DNA of 64,000 bases from Rhinopomastus cyanomelas (lineage: Eukaryota > Chordata > Aves > Bucerotiformes > Rhinopomastidae), in assembly GCA_013400115.1 (NCBI GenBank), contig VXBP01005185.1:222057-286056 (forward strand), written 5' to 3'. The translations under genes were made by a program, and so were the position numbers. A model generated the notes under the pieces. It was not told the DNA's origin. It did not search any database and worked only from the letters and a program-made list of their open reading frames with translations. Shown here piece by piece: positions 29,701-41,024 of the stretch (its first letter is position 1; the number at the start of each line of letters is the position of its first letter).

Positions 29701-31261
29701 CCATGGCCCAGGCGTCTCCACCCCAAGTGCCAGTCAGCTCTGACACAGCTTCGGGAGGCTGCGGCCAGCAGGAACCGCTCCAGGGCCACCTCAGAGGCTG
29801 GTGTTTCCAGGAGCAGCCCCTCGCTTGTGCTGCCTCAGCTCGGCTTTCTGCGAGGTGTCCACGACCCGCGACGGGATCATGGAATCACTCTGGTTGGAGA
29901 AGACCCTGGGATCACTGAGGCCAGCCATCTACCTGTCCTTACAAGTTCACCCCTAACCCAGGCCCCTCAACACCTCCTCCAAATGATCTTTACACACATC
30001 CAGGGATGGCAACTCAACCACCTGCCTGGGCAGCCCATTCCAGTGCCTGACCACCCTTGCTGGGAGAAAACTCTTCCCAATATCTGGTCTAAACCTCCCC
30101 TGTTGTAACTTGAACCCCTTCCCTCTTGTTCTATCACTAACTGCTTGTGAGAAGAGACCAGCGCCAGCCTCTCCACAACGTCCTTTCAGGTAGTTGTAGA
30201 GAGTGAGGAGGTCTCCTCTCAGCATCACCATCTTCACACTAAACAGCCCCAGCTCCTTCAGTCTTTCCTCATGAGATTTATTCTCCAGGCCCTTCACCAG
30301 CTCAGCTGCCCTCCTCTGCCCCTGCTCCAGCACCTGCACATCTCTCTTGTGTTGAGGTGCCCAAAACTGGACACAGCGCTCAAGATGTGGCCTCACTGAT
30401 GCCCAGTACAGGGTGGGGCGACAACCTCCCTCCTCCTGCTGGCCACTCCACTTCTAGTACAAGCCAGGATGCCATTATCCACCTATGAAAGAGGGGAATC
30501 AGCGCCCCAAAGATCACAGCAGCTTTCCTGCATCCTTCTCTCCTTGAGCTCCAGCAGCTTCCATACGCTGAGAGTCGTCTACTGGGTCCTTCAAAACCAC
30601 TCTGTACATGATTAACACTGCCTTCTTCCTGAGGCAAGGCTTTGTATGATCTGGGACAGCCCTGGCTATGCTAGTGCTCCAGGAGGACCCTGGAGTGTCT
30701 AGGAGGGGTTCACTACCCCGCTGGCCTCTGCGCTACACAGGACATGTCTCCGCTGCGAGGGTGACCTCTGGGAACAAGCAGCAGGACCCGAGGGCTCGAA
30801 GGAGAAAGCTGGGCATCGGCCTCCCTCCTGCGTCCCAACTCACCGACGTTCGTGGGGAAGATGTCCTCGTTGTTGATCTGCACCTCGATCCAGTCCATCA
30901 GGAGGTTCATGTACTGGGGGGCGGACAGGGCCGTGGGCTTCCGGTACTTGTGCTCGTCCTGCCAGCGGTACTCGTACTTGGGCCCCCCCGACATGATGGG
31001 GCAGGACTGCTCCGTGCAATAGTCACTGATGGTGCCGTAGATCAGGTTGATGCGGTTGAAGAAGTCCACCACGTGCACGGCCACCCAGTCGTTCTGCTCC
31101 TCGCCGGGCGGCAGCTGGACGGCCACTTTCAAGTCCAGGCCGGCGTTGAGCGAGGCCTGAGCCTTCTTGTGCAGCTCGAACCGCTGCGTCCCCGGCTCAA
31201 ACTTGCGCTTGGGCCGGAAGGTCTTGTCCTTATTGAACACTTGCTTGAGCGCGTGGGACAT
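26720..31261 (-). CDS. MOB3A: MOB3A, MOB kinase activator 3A, full coding region in 3 exons
   Basis: MOB proteins are small zinc-binding cofactors of NDR/LATS and MST kinases; the MOB3 group binds MST1 and restrains apoptosis signalling. The coding exons are 30844-31261, 27854-28056 and 26720-26749. Together they make 651 nt and 216 aa (human MOB3A 217) with matching phases. The protein starts MSHALKQVFNKDKTFRPKRK and ends KEMTSRMCH. The expected Mob zinc ligands are present: Cys82 and Cys87 in CTEQSC, and His164 and His169 in HVYIHH. The start ATG at 31261-31259 aligns with the known N-terminus and lies 128 nt inside an exon whose acceptor (CTTTTGCAG) is at 31390. MOB3B and MOB3C are close relatives; placement next to MKNK2 and AP3D1 and the N-terminus favour MOB3A. 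Confidence 0.95.
27345..27770 (+). mobile_element. CR1 copy with nested opposite-strand CR1 tail
   Basis: Plus-strand CR1 3' region in the last MOB3A intron. It is interrupted at 27622-27709 and resumes with cctgctctgggtgaccctgc. Confidence 0.75.
27622..27709 (-). mobile_element. Solo CR1 tail nested in a plus-strand CR1
   Basis: 88 bp minus-strand tail. On its own strand it begins ccatgacgtggtctgggggatcc and ends gattctatggc, close to the start point of the other solo tails. Confidence 0.8.
27854..28056 (-). CDS. MOB3A: MOB3A coding exon 2
   Basis: 203 nt encoding TPFPKNFLPVVKKILSRLFR to DTKELEPL, including the two His zinc ligands and the CYKHFYYFV helix. Acceptor CTCACAG, donor GTGAGT. 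Confidence 0.97.
28150..28562 (+). mobile_element. CR1 copy, 3' portion
   Basis: Plus-strand CR1 in the MOB3A intron between coding exons 1 and 2, from the ggggactggagcacctgcct block to a tail near gatgatctgtg. Confidence 0.82.
29876..30478 (-). mobile_element. CR1 copy, 3' portion
   Basis: Minus-strand CR1 of the same subfamily as 3058-3635, tail at the low-coordinate end (tcatggaatcactctggttg). Confidence 0.87.
30844..31261 (-). CDS. MOB3A: MOB3A coding exon 1
   Basis: 418 nt encoding MSHALKQVFNKDKTFRPKRK to NNEDIFPTNV and the first base of Gly140. It contains the two Cys zinc ligands. The donor is GTGAGT. The same exon carries 5' UTR up to 31389. Confidence 0.97.
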
Positions 31262-31389
31262 CTTCCTGCTCTTCTTCTGGCTTCTCCAGGCCCGTGGTGG
31301 CGACAGCTGGAGCTGCAGCGCTGCTGGGCCGCTTCCCGGGGCTGACTCTGATCTTCACAGAAGCCTCCCTCCGCTCATCTGGTCCCGAT
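31262..31389 (-). other. MOB3A: MOB3A 5' UTR part of the first coding exon
   Basis: Non-coding sequence between a good acceptor at 31391-31390 and the ATG. The upstream first exon must be further right, most simply in the CpG island near 40 kb. Confidence 0.75.
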
Positions 31390-32073
31390 CTGCAAAAGGC
31401 AGCACAGAAGGGCAGCGATTAGGAGCAGCTCTCACAACAGGAAACCTCCTCTAAATCCCATAGGGAGAGATCTGGGATGCCATCTGGGCCCCTGCCCCAG
31501 ATCCGAGCCGGGGGAAGCCAGCGGCAGCCTCCTTTCCTTCCTCTTCACAGCCCAGATGGCGACAGGCTGGGCTCTCCGAGGCGACCCGCGCCGAACGAAG
31601 AGTCACCCCTGCACGGTCTCAGCGCGGGGAGGAGCGAGCCAGCCCCACTGCCCCCACGGGGAAGAGGTGCAGAGGGAAGGGACAGAACGAGGCACCGAGG
31701 TGCAGCCCCTGCCCTGCGGCACAGCCTCTGCCAGAGAGCACTGCTGGTCACCCCGACATCCTTGCTGCAAGAGACCAGGGGAAACTCCACCAGCACCCGC
31801 TCAGCCCTCCACAAGGGGTTGGCACCAGCCACAGAGCTCAGATCCCCACACAGCAGTCAAGAGCCCGAGACAGGCCCCAGGCCCCTGTGAAGAGAGCATC
31901 CCGCAGCGACACCGGCTCTGCGAGCAGCCACGGCCTCCTCTGCAGGGACAAAGGGGCCACAAACGCATTTCCAGCTTCAGCTCCGCTCGCTTCAGGCTGA
32001 AGGCTGGCTGACAGCTGGAGGCCCAGGGCGAGCTCGGCGTCCCCTTCCCATCTGTGGCAAGGAGTGAGCTCTG

Positions 32074-32333
32074 AGAGGGTGAGACCCGAGCTAAGATGGG
32101 ACAGGATGCTGCTGAGATTGGCCTAGAGGGTGAGACCCGAGCTAAGATGGGACAGGATGCTGCTGAGATTGGCCTAGAGGGTGAGACCCGAGCTAAGATG
32201 GGACAGGATGCTGCTGAGATTGGCCTAGAGGGTGAGACCCGAGCTAAGATGGGACAGGATGCTGCTGAGATTGGCCTAGAGGGTGAGACCCGAGCTAAGA
32301 TGGGACAGGATGCTGCTGAGATTGGCCTAGCCG
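32074..32333. repeat. 51-bp minisatellite, 5 identical units, ending in a CR1 tail
   Basis: gtgagacccg recurs at 32079, 32130, 32181, 32232 and 32283, exactly 51 bp apart, with no difference seen between units. The last unit runs into a CR1 tail (ctctcgaggtcccttccaac) up to about 32372. Confidence 0.95.
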
Positions 32334-33214
32334 ACCTCTCGAGGTCCCTTCCAACCCCTAACGATTCCATGAGAAACACAGCCCCGCTTGTCTGGGGTTT
32401 GTGACGCTGCCCTTGTGCCCACGTCCAGCCTCCGGCACTGCTCGTGCCAGGCTGCTCTCTGATGGAGGCACAAGGATCTCTGCTGGACAGGGAGACGACT
32501 GAAGGAACAGAAAAGAACCAAAGCTGATGCTGAACCAGCCTGGTTGCCATCGTTTGGTGGGAAGAAATCCCTCCCAGCAGGCAGGACTCTGCCGGGATCG
32601 AAATGGAGCCGCAGCAGCCTCCGGCGTCAGCAAGGAAACCCCCAACGCAGGGGCAAGACGACCTCCGCTGACGTTCAGCCCCTCTCTGCGGGCCAGGAGG
32701 TCAGCAACCTCTCTGGGGCAGGAGCAGAGAGACCCAACCTTCTGCTGCAGGGCCAGTTCACTCCAGAGATGCTGCTGCTACCCCGTCAGCAGCCACGAGG
32801 GAGTTTAAACAGCAGGAACCCTCCCAAGCTGCCCAAAACATGTTGTGCAGAGGCATGAGCCCACCCCAGACACGGGCAGAGGAAGTAGCGAGCGACAGGG
32901 AGAAGGTCTGAGGACAACGCGGCAACTTTGGTGCCGGAACGCTGTGTCACGGCCTCACCACATCCTGCAGCAAAACACCCAGGGCACTCGGCGGGGAGGA
33001 GGCACCGGGGGCCTGCGCCCACCCGACGGCGGCAGGGCTGGAGCCGTGGCCAGGATGGCCTCCATGCAGCCGAGGTGGGCAGCAGGAGCTGAGCTGCAGC
33101 CACTTCCAACAGCAAACTGGTCCCAGAGAGGTCCTCCTGCACCGATTGCCTCACGCTGGAGCCGGAGAAAGAAATGTCCTGGAGAACAAACGAGCCAGGG
33201 AGAAGCACGAGCAG

Positions 33215-33523
33215 ACTGGGTCTAGGTGGTCCTGCTCTGCCAGGGGGATTGGACTGGGTGATCTTTCAAGGTCCTTCCCAATCCCTAATGACTGGATCCA
33301 GGGGATCCTGCTCTGCCAGGGGGATTGGACTGGGTGATCTTTCAAGGTCCTTCCCAATCCCTAATGACTGGATCCAGGGGATCCTGCTCTGCAGGGGGAT
33401 TGGACTGGGTGATCTTTCGAGGTCCTTCCCAATCCCTAATGACTGGATCCAGGGGATCCTGCTCTGCAGGGGGATTGGACTGGGTGATCTTTCGAGGTCC
33501 CTTCCCGTCCCTAATGTGACTCA
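33215..33523 (+). repeat. CR1-tail tandem array, 4 units of 75-76 bp
   Basis: ggactgggtgatc recurs at 33251, 33327, 33402 and 33477. Units join as ccctaatgactggatccagg. All share the variant ggtccttcccaat, except the last, which shows local homogenisation. Confidence 0.93.
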
Positions 33524-35992
33524 GCCCAGAGAAGAGAATGGGGTGAAACAACAGCAAAAACGACAGGGGAACCCCCCTCAAACAGCCCCTGGGCTGGACC
33601 GTGCACATGGAGGGACAATCAGGGACCACCTTCCAGAAGAAACTGTCACTGGAGGGAGAGGAGTGCAAGAGGGCTGTTTAGAGTCAGGGTGGTACCTGCC
33701 CCACAAGCACAGAGGCATCGCTCACGTGCAGCTGTGGGGAGCTCGGCAGAGCAGCACTGGTCTCTCGGGCGACCCAGCATCTGCCCGAGTGCATCAGCCA
33801 AATGAGTAGCTCGGACTGGAGGCAGATGCAGCCTGTTTAATTAGGGCCTCTGACCGCAGCCACGCTGAAAGAAACACTGAGCTCTAGGAACAAGGGACCC
33901 AGAGCATCCCTGACATTGCTGGCAGATGATCTCACACGTACAACACCCACTTCCGCGGGCAGGAGTCACAGCTTGGGCGGCTCTGAGCAACGAAGCGCCA
34001 GGGAGAACCGGGACGTGGGACACGTAGAGCACCTGGATGGTATCTGTGAGCTCCAAAGACGAGGAGACAACCCCCCAACTAACTGCCCCTCTGAACTGAC
34101 CCGCAGTACTGCTTGTTCACTTCTCCCTTGCAGCCAGCCGCGCCGAGAGGACCCTGGCCACCGCTACGAGCACGAACCGCCGTGCCAGGCTGTCCAGAGC
34201 ACAAACCAGCCCCCGGAGCTGCTCTTCCCAAGGACAGAGGGAGGCTCGGCGCAGAGCCCTCCCAAAGCTCACTTTCACCCACCTCCCTGCTCTCTCTCCC
34301 AGCTCCAGTCCCGATGCTGGCGACCCAGGGCAGGGCTGTGCCATCCCCTGCCGGGATCAGTGAATCGGGTGGCACTGCTGGACTTTTAAAACAGGCTCTG
34401 GGCAAAAGCAGCCCAGGCAGCCACTTCCCCAGCTCTTGGTCACTCACACATGCAGCTCAGACTCGGCACAGAGAAGGGAACCCCCTTCCAACCACCTGGA
34501 AGCTGCCTCCCCTCTCAACCTGCCGGGGCTTTCCAGGAGTGAGCAGCGCCCCGACAGATCCTGCCCTCCCCGCAGAGGCAAAGCAGCCCAACCGCCCCTT
34601 TCACAACTGCTCGGCCAGCGCCTGCACCCGGCAGCACCCAACAGACCCCCCTGGCCGCTAGCCACCGTGGAGGGCTGCACCGACACGCCAGCGAGCTCCT
34701 ACCTGCGTCCCCAGCCTCGGCAGAGAGCGCTGGCAGGCACCGAGGCGAGGAGCTTCCTCTTTTCAAAGGAGGAGAAAAACAAAGTCCCACTCACGCGTGG
34801 CCGCAACCGGAGGCTCCTGCGGGCTGGGGAGGGGTCAGACACGCGGCCGCTTCCCTCCCAGCGACCCCAGCCCCGGCGCTGGGGAAGCTCAGCAAAGCCC
34901 CACGCTTCTCCAAAGAGCTGATCTCCAGTCTCCTGCCAGCGAAGCCAGAGCCCGGCAGCGCTTCCCTGAGGAGCCCGTGCCAGCCGCCCCATCCCCAGGG
35001 CGCCCCGGGAAGGAGCGGGGAGCCATGAGCTCGCCTGGCCCGCGAGCCGCTGCTGACGTCCTCACCCAGCGCTGACACCATCCTGTTTGCACTACAGGAC
35101 ACAAACCCACGCCAAGCAGCCCCAAGACATCAGCCACATCGAGTACTTCAAGTGGAAACCGAATTCACCGAGAAGCAAAGTGGCTTCAAAACAGACCGGA
35201 ACACAAAGATGGCCACACAAGCACATTTGTTCCATAGCTCCCCCCGCTCTGCCCCAGCTTCCACAAATCCCTTCCCACAGCCACTCTGCACCAGCTTGGC
35301 TTCTCTGGACAAGATGAGCCCGCTCTGCTGCAACGAAAGGAGAGATTTTCATCGCAGGGAGCAGGGAGCAGCACACACGGCAAGCAGCTTCCGCGCCTGC
35401 AGCGGCACTCTGGCACCAAGCAAGCGGCTCATCTTTACGGGACGGGGCTTCCTGCTGCTCCGCTGGGCTGTTTCACAGCACGAGAAGGGAAGCCCTGCGC
35501 CGACACTCACCTCGGCCAGGGCAGGGCACGAGAGGAGGGCTGAGCGCGGCCGCCACGCCTGACCACGCACGCTCCTGGCGAGACGGCCCTTCCACGTCAG
35601 CCGCCTTCCTGTCTGGCACCGGGTCCAGCCTCCCGGCCCGCGGAGCTGCCAGTGTTTTCCCCAAAGCAAATCATTCCCCTCTGCAAGCTCTGTCAAGGTG
35701 CTTCTTGGCGCTGCCTTCTCCTGCTTGGGCCTCCTCGCTCCCTCCCGGCAGCAGAGGCTTCTCTGAACTCGGAGCAGAGGGAGCACGGCGCGGATCCAGC
35801 CCAGCTGCACCTACAGCCCCCACGAGGGGCAAGTCAGGAGCAGCAGTTCCCACATTACCCACATTCTTCTCTTGGAAGCTGCTTTTCACCACAAACAGAA
35901 CTTGAAATGTTAAATTCCCAAGATTTAGGCAAACAAAGAACCTGTTATGTTTCACCACAAAGTCCTGCTGGTCCGGAGCCGCCCCCAGTGCG

Positions 35993-36380
35993 AACCACAG
36001 ACTCACAGACTGGTTTGGGTGGGAAGGGCCCTTCAAGGTCACCCAGTCCCACCCCACGCAGTGAGCAGGGCCATCCCCAGCCAGAGCAGGGTGCTCAGAG
36101 CCCCAGGGGCCAGCCTGACCCAGGACAGTTCCAGGGATGGGGCTTCTCCCACCCCTCTGGGCAACCTGGGCCAGGGTCTCACACCCTCAGCATCAACAGT
36201 TTCTTCCCTCTCCCCAGTCTGAACCTCCTCCTTTTAGTTTAACCATCATCCCTGATCCTGTCACCGCAGCCCCTGCTGAAAACTCTCCCCATCTTTCTGA
36301 CTGGTCCCTTTCAGCCCTGAAAGGCTGCACTAAGGTCTCCCAGGAGCTTCTCTGCTCCAGCTGAACCCCCACCTCTCCAA
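35993..36380 (-). mobile_element. Old CR1 fragment
   Basis: Minus-strand diverged CR1 (cagactggtttgggtgggaa tail, gggcaacctgggccagggtc block) in the MOB3A 5' intron. Confidence 0.7.
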
Positions 36381-39300
36381 ATAACTCACAAAACTCTTCT
36401 TCTAACTGTTGTTTCTCTTCCTCATCTCTCTTGATCTGCAAGTCCCACACAAGAAGCAGAACAAAAAGACTGGAATTCCCCCTGAAAGAGGCTGATTCAG
36501 GAGCAGGACAGTCCCAGGACAGTCCCACACGGCTCTGTGTGGGCAAGTGGCCCTGTGTCTTTAGAGTCAAGGTAGTTTAAAGAACAAAGGGAAAAGCCCA
36601 GCTAAATTAAGGCATCACCGGGCAAGGAGAAGACCCGAGGGGGCCAACGTCTGCTGCACTGCCCAACCATGGCAAGCAGGAGCCCCAAACTCAGGGCTTC
36701 AGCCCAGACCGTGAGGTGGTGACTGCAGGGAGGTTTGTGCTCCACAAGTGGACACTGAGGGGCTAGAGACCCCGTGGGAGAAGCAGGTCTGAATCGCCTA
36801 GATTGGGTTTCCAGGACAGGTTGTGCCCTCCTCACAGCCCCGGAGAGTGGAAAAGCCACAAGGGAGACTCACTTGCGCTGAAGGTCTCCCCTAGTTTCCC
36901 TTCCCCAAAAAGGGGGGAAGGCCCGACAGCGTCTTCGTTCCAAGGCCCAGAGGCGACAGCACGGGGACAGCTCTCGGAGGCCGCGTCCAGAGCTCATTTT
37001 CTTGCCTCTTAGGCGACACCTGCACCGAGCGCAGCGTCACGGCCCCAGCTACTCCGGACGGCTTCCCCGCGCGGCCGTGTGGGAGGCAGAGCTAATCCAC
37101 CGCAGGCCGTGCAGACGCGGCCTTAAGCTGACAAGCTGGGTCACGACTCCAGATGGGCTCAGCGCACAGACAACTGTTTCCAGGATAAATCACAGCCGGT
37201 GGGCGGCTGGGGGCAGGTAAAGAGCGACTCTCTCCGTCTTTGGGGGCTGAGGAGCTGTTTTGCAGCCTGCTCCTGCAGAAAGAGCTTTTGCTGTCCTCCA
37301 GCCTGGCTCTGTCCCCACCCCAGGGCGATGTCGATGGAGCCCAAGCTGCGAGCTCCACATTTTGTCCTGCTTTCACAGGCTCCACGTCCCTGTCCTTACT
37401 GGGCCGGGATGTCTGTGACCCAACAGCAGTTCCATCAGCTCTGACTTTGAGGTCTGCTCCCCACCCAAGGAAAGGGCTATGCTACCTTGGAGCATGGATT
37501 CTGCTTTTGGCTGAGGGGTACAATGCACAAGGAGCTCCAGGGATCCCTGGAGCTCCACCATGCAGGGACTGAGCTGGAGCACGAGCTGGCCACACGGCCA
37601 CCCTTTTCCCACCACATGGCCACCCTTTCCCACGGCAGCGAGCGAAAGCCCCTTCTCCCCACGCTCACGCTGAGCTTTTGGGAGAAAAGCAGTTCTGTTC
37701 TGCTGAAAGCAGATGCCTCGAAGGCTCGTTCTTCCCCTCCACAAGGAGATAAGGCAGGAACCCAACACACCAGCTTGCTTCCAGGCAAGGAAGAAGCCCA
37801 CTGCTTTGGAGCTGGGGATCACCTCGCCACGAACCGCATCATAAGACCTCCCACCGCCGCGAGAAGGAAAATCAAAAGGCAAGTAAAAGGCGCAGCCGGC
37901 AGCCCCGAGCGAAGCCTGCGGGTTCAGATGAAGAAAAGACTATCCGTGCAGCCATGGGCCTGACTCAGCTCCTGCTGCACACTGAAGCAGGTCTGGGATG
38001 GCTCTGCCTCAGAGCCAGCGCAGAAGCAAGGAGCCAGCGCCGTGACTTGCCCAAACTCCCATGGAATTACAGCCCTGCTCGTGTGGGAGAGGGCAAGCGC
38101 TGCGTGTGGTGCAGCAGGACAGCTCCTGAGCGGGGCACTGCTTCTGCCCCTTCTCAAATCAACTCAAGAGCACAGCCAAGCACCTAGAGCCTCCATCCAG
38201 ACTCCCCCAGGGGAAGGTAAAGCTGCCACACCGCGATGGAGGTTGTACAAGTGTCTTCTTGGGCTTTTTCTGGGCTTTGGTGCCTCTGCTCCTCCTCTCT
38301 GCTTCCAGGCAGCCACTCGCCTGCTGAGCAGAACTGCCCCTGCAGCACAGCCCCAGCTCCAGCAGGAAGCGAGCAGCAGCCCAAGGCAGAACTCACAGAG
38401 AACTCGGTCTTCCAGAGGCATCTGGAAAAGGGAGGATAAAGACACGGCCTACGGTGCCCTCGTTCTGGAGAGCATTAGCTGGATATTAGGTATTTCCAAA
38501 GATAAGCTCCTAAACCTCCAAAGCTCGTTATGGATCCACTTACTGCAGCGTTTATGGCTCAGGCATCACAAAACACTTCCCTTTCTCTTGAGAAACTACC
38601 AGTCAGAAGTCGAAGGGAACTCTCTTCCCAGCTGGGAACGCTGCCTGATGAAACCAAGTGGGACTTCGTGCTCCACCGATGAAAGGCCAGGGGAGCCCCT
38701 GCGCTAGAGGCCAGCGGGACTCACTAAGGGCTCTGCTCCAGACGCAGAGCGCGCTCCCAGCCTCAGCCAAAGCAGAGCCTGCTTCCACTTGGCAGAGCCC
38801 CGAGCTCAGTTCTGGGATGTTCACAAGAGCATCCCAGATCCTGAGCCAGGCGCTGGGAGCCGGCTCCCTGCTCCGCACTTGTGTCCCAGGCGCATCTCCG
38901 CTGCGTAAGCCGAGAGCAGCAGCGTTTCGTACCGCAGCAGTGTTTTGGTGCCACGAGGTCCCAGCACTCTTCTCCCTTCCTGGGGGTTTTTTAAAGGTTA
39001 CAGATCACCCCGGAGCCCACGTGAACTTTGCAGCTACATGACAAAGACTGAAAGCGAATCTAGGTCATGGAACAGAGTCCAAGAAACAGCAACAGATAAG
39101 CACAGAGCTGGATACAGGCCTAGAGCTTGGAAAGGAAGCAAAGGGCAAGGATGAAGCCCCAGGGACTGTGATAAACAGGTGGCTGGGGAAACATCCCAGC
39201 TCACAGCAAAACCCCCCTCACCCTGCAGCTCGGCAGAAGACTTCCAGACCAGAAAGGGGCTTTAAGAAAAGAAAGGAAGCGAGGAAGCTTCCCAGGAGTG

Positions 39301-39659
39301 GGAGAAGGGGATGGATGCTGTCTGGCACCAGAGGCCAACGCATCTGTGCCACTCGCTGGACAACTTCAAGCCCTCTCTTTCCTCTTTGCAGAACCTCCTG
39401 CCCTTTTCCTTTCGGTCCATCGCTCGCACACACAGAAGGGCTCTCTGAGGAAGCTGAGGAGACTGCTGCGGATCACGGCAGAGGCAGGACTGTGATCAGC
39501 ATCCCTGCGCTCGCAGCAGGAGACAGAAGCAGGGCAGGAGCTGGCTTTCAAGCGTCCCGAGCTGTCCCTCCCGACAGCAGATCACTACGATCCGAAAAAC
39601 AACGGAGACTCCCCCGTTTTTCTCCCAGCGCTTAAGAGACTGAGGAGCCTGAACGTCAG

Positions 39660-40340
39660 GGCCGTGCCTTTCCCCTCAGCGGAACCAGCCACAAGCGGGG
39701 CCGGAGGAGGAGGCGGGAGGGAGAGAAGAGGTGGAATCAGACACGGGAGCGGCCGGGACTCCAACTCCGCGGTTACTCCGGCAGAACGATTCCCCACAGG
39801 ACAGGGTCCGGGCTTCGCCAGCCAGAGGCAGAGCAGAGAGGAGCCGCCCCCGCACGGGAACCCCCGCCGAGGCCCTGGAGCCTGCGGGGAGCCCCCAGGG
39901 CGGGAAAGTCCCCGCACGGCCCAGTCCCGCAGGGCGGCAGAACCACCGCCCCCGTCCCGCTCGGCCCCGGGCCTAGGGCCCGCTGTGAGGGGCTCCAGGG
40001 CCTTCGGTACCGGCCGCAAAGCGAAGCCACGGAGAAGCTGCTCGCAGAGGCCCCGGCCCGAGGCGGCCCCGGGACGATGTTAAGGGCGGCGGCTTTGGAG
40101 ACTCAACCGAGCGCGGGTGACCCCCTCCCACCCCGCAGGCCCCTTCCCCGGGGGCACCGACCTCTCTCTCCCCGTCTTGCCCAGCCCCATCCCGTCCCTG
40201 CCGCTCTCGGTCCCTGTGGCGGCGCGGAAGCGGCTCCTCGTGCGGCCGCAGCACTCCGCCCCCTCCCGCTCCGGGCGCGGCGCCGCGTAGCCCTCAGGGG
40301 GAGCTTCCGCGGGCGGAGCCGCTTCCGCTTCTAGGGGCTG
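39660..40340 (-). promoter_or_regulatory. MOB3A: CpG island, probable MOB3A promoter
   Basis: CpG-dense sequence with an abrupt right edge near 40340. It is the only CpG island between the MOB3A start exon and the AP3D1 3' end, so it is the natural promoter for the minus-strand MOB3A transcript. This implies a 5' UTR intron of over 8 kb. In human the same promoter also drives IZUMO4 in the other direction. I could not fix the first exon donor. Confidence 0.5.
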
Positions 40341-40995
40341 GAGGGGGCTGGGCTGTGCGGGTGGAAACTCTTTATTCTTTGTTTTTATTCGACTCTCTTT
40401 TCATTTCGTTGCATTTTACCAGTCGATCCTGTTTGATCCTTTGATTTTGCTCTGTTCTCCTTTTCCTCTCTTTTGTTTTCTCTGCCACCATTTCATGTCT
40501 TTTATTTTTATTTCACATTATTCCTTTTAAATTGCCCTTCAGTCTTTTATTGTCTTTTATTCTGCTGTATGGACTGTCCTTATGTTTCAGGAGGGGTAGC
40601 CCCTGGCCGTACCCCAGTCCAGGGCAGGACCGGGGGGACCTGCTCAGCCCGTTTCTGGAGCCCGGGGAGGTTCCCCGGGGAGGAAACTTATGGGTGCTGG
40701 TTCCCCTCAGTTTTCTGTCCCCACATGACTGCCCTGGGTTCTGGCCACCCCTGGGATCAATCCCCACAGCCACCCACGCTGAGCTGGTTGCTGTTGTGAC
40801 CCCTCAACACAGCCCTGTTTCCATCACAGACTCCGAGTAGCAGCCCCTTGGGAAGAGACCAAAGGGGCCAGTTTGCACCCTTTAGTTTCTAGACACTAGT
40901 TCCTCCAGAACGTCTGCAGTGAGATTCCTTTCTCCCTCCAAAGATGAGAGCTGGGGTCTGAAATGATCTTACAAAAAGGACTGTTTCCAAAGCCA
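40341..40995. other. Spacer between MOB3A promoter and AP3D1 3' end
   Basis: About 650 bp. The first 230 bp are strongly T-rich on the plus strand (40360-40590); the rest is ordinary GC-rich sequence. The open frame at 40473-40799 does not resemble IZUMO4 or any family I know. Confidence 0.6.
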
Positions 40996-41018
40996 GAAAT
41001 CTAACGTTGTTTTGAAAG

Positions 41019-41024
41019 TTTATT
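41019..41024 (-). terminator. AP3D1: Poly(A) signal AATAAA, AP3D1
   Basis: Forward TTTATT, reading CCAATAAACTTTC on the minus strand. Cleavage would fall near 41000, only about 650 bp from the MOB3A CpG island. Confidence 0.65.

Larger units (their letters stand above)
31390..39659 (-). other. MOB3A: MOB3A 5' UTR intron (inferred)
   Basis: No conserved coding exon seen on either strand. It contains a 51-bp minisatellite (32074-32333), a CR1-tail array (33215-33523) and an old minus-strand CR1 (35993-36380). The rest, including 33.5-36.0 kb and 36.4-39.6 kb, is unique GC-moderate sequence without recognisable features. Confidence 0.5.

Noticed and set aside
29953..30396. Minus-strand 147-codon frame (LGLFSVKMVMLRGDLLTLYN)
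   Set aside because: It is the 3' untranslated part of a CR1 element, not a protein gene; the same applies to frames at 3135-3536, 6952-7470 and 44671-44985.
32096..32404. 102-codon frame of GETRAKMGQDAAEIGLE repeats
   Set aside because: Produced by the 51-bp minisatellite; unit length divisible by three keeps the frame open by chance.
40473..40799. Candidate IZUMO4 remnant
   Set aside because: The translation has no Cys pattern or helix segment like IZUMO proteins; it starts in a T-rich tract.
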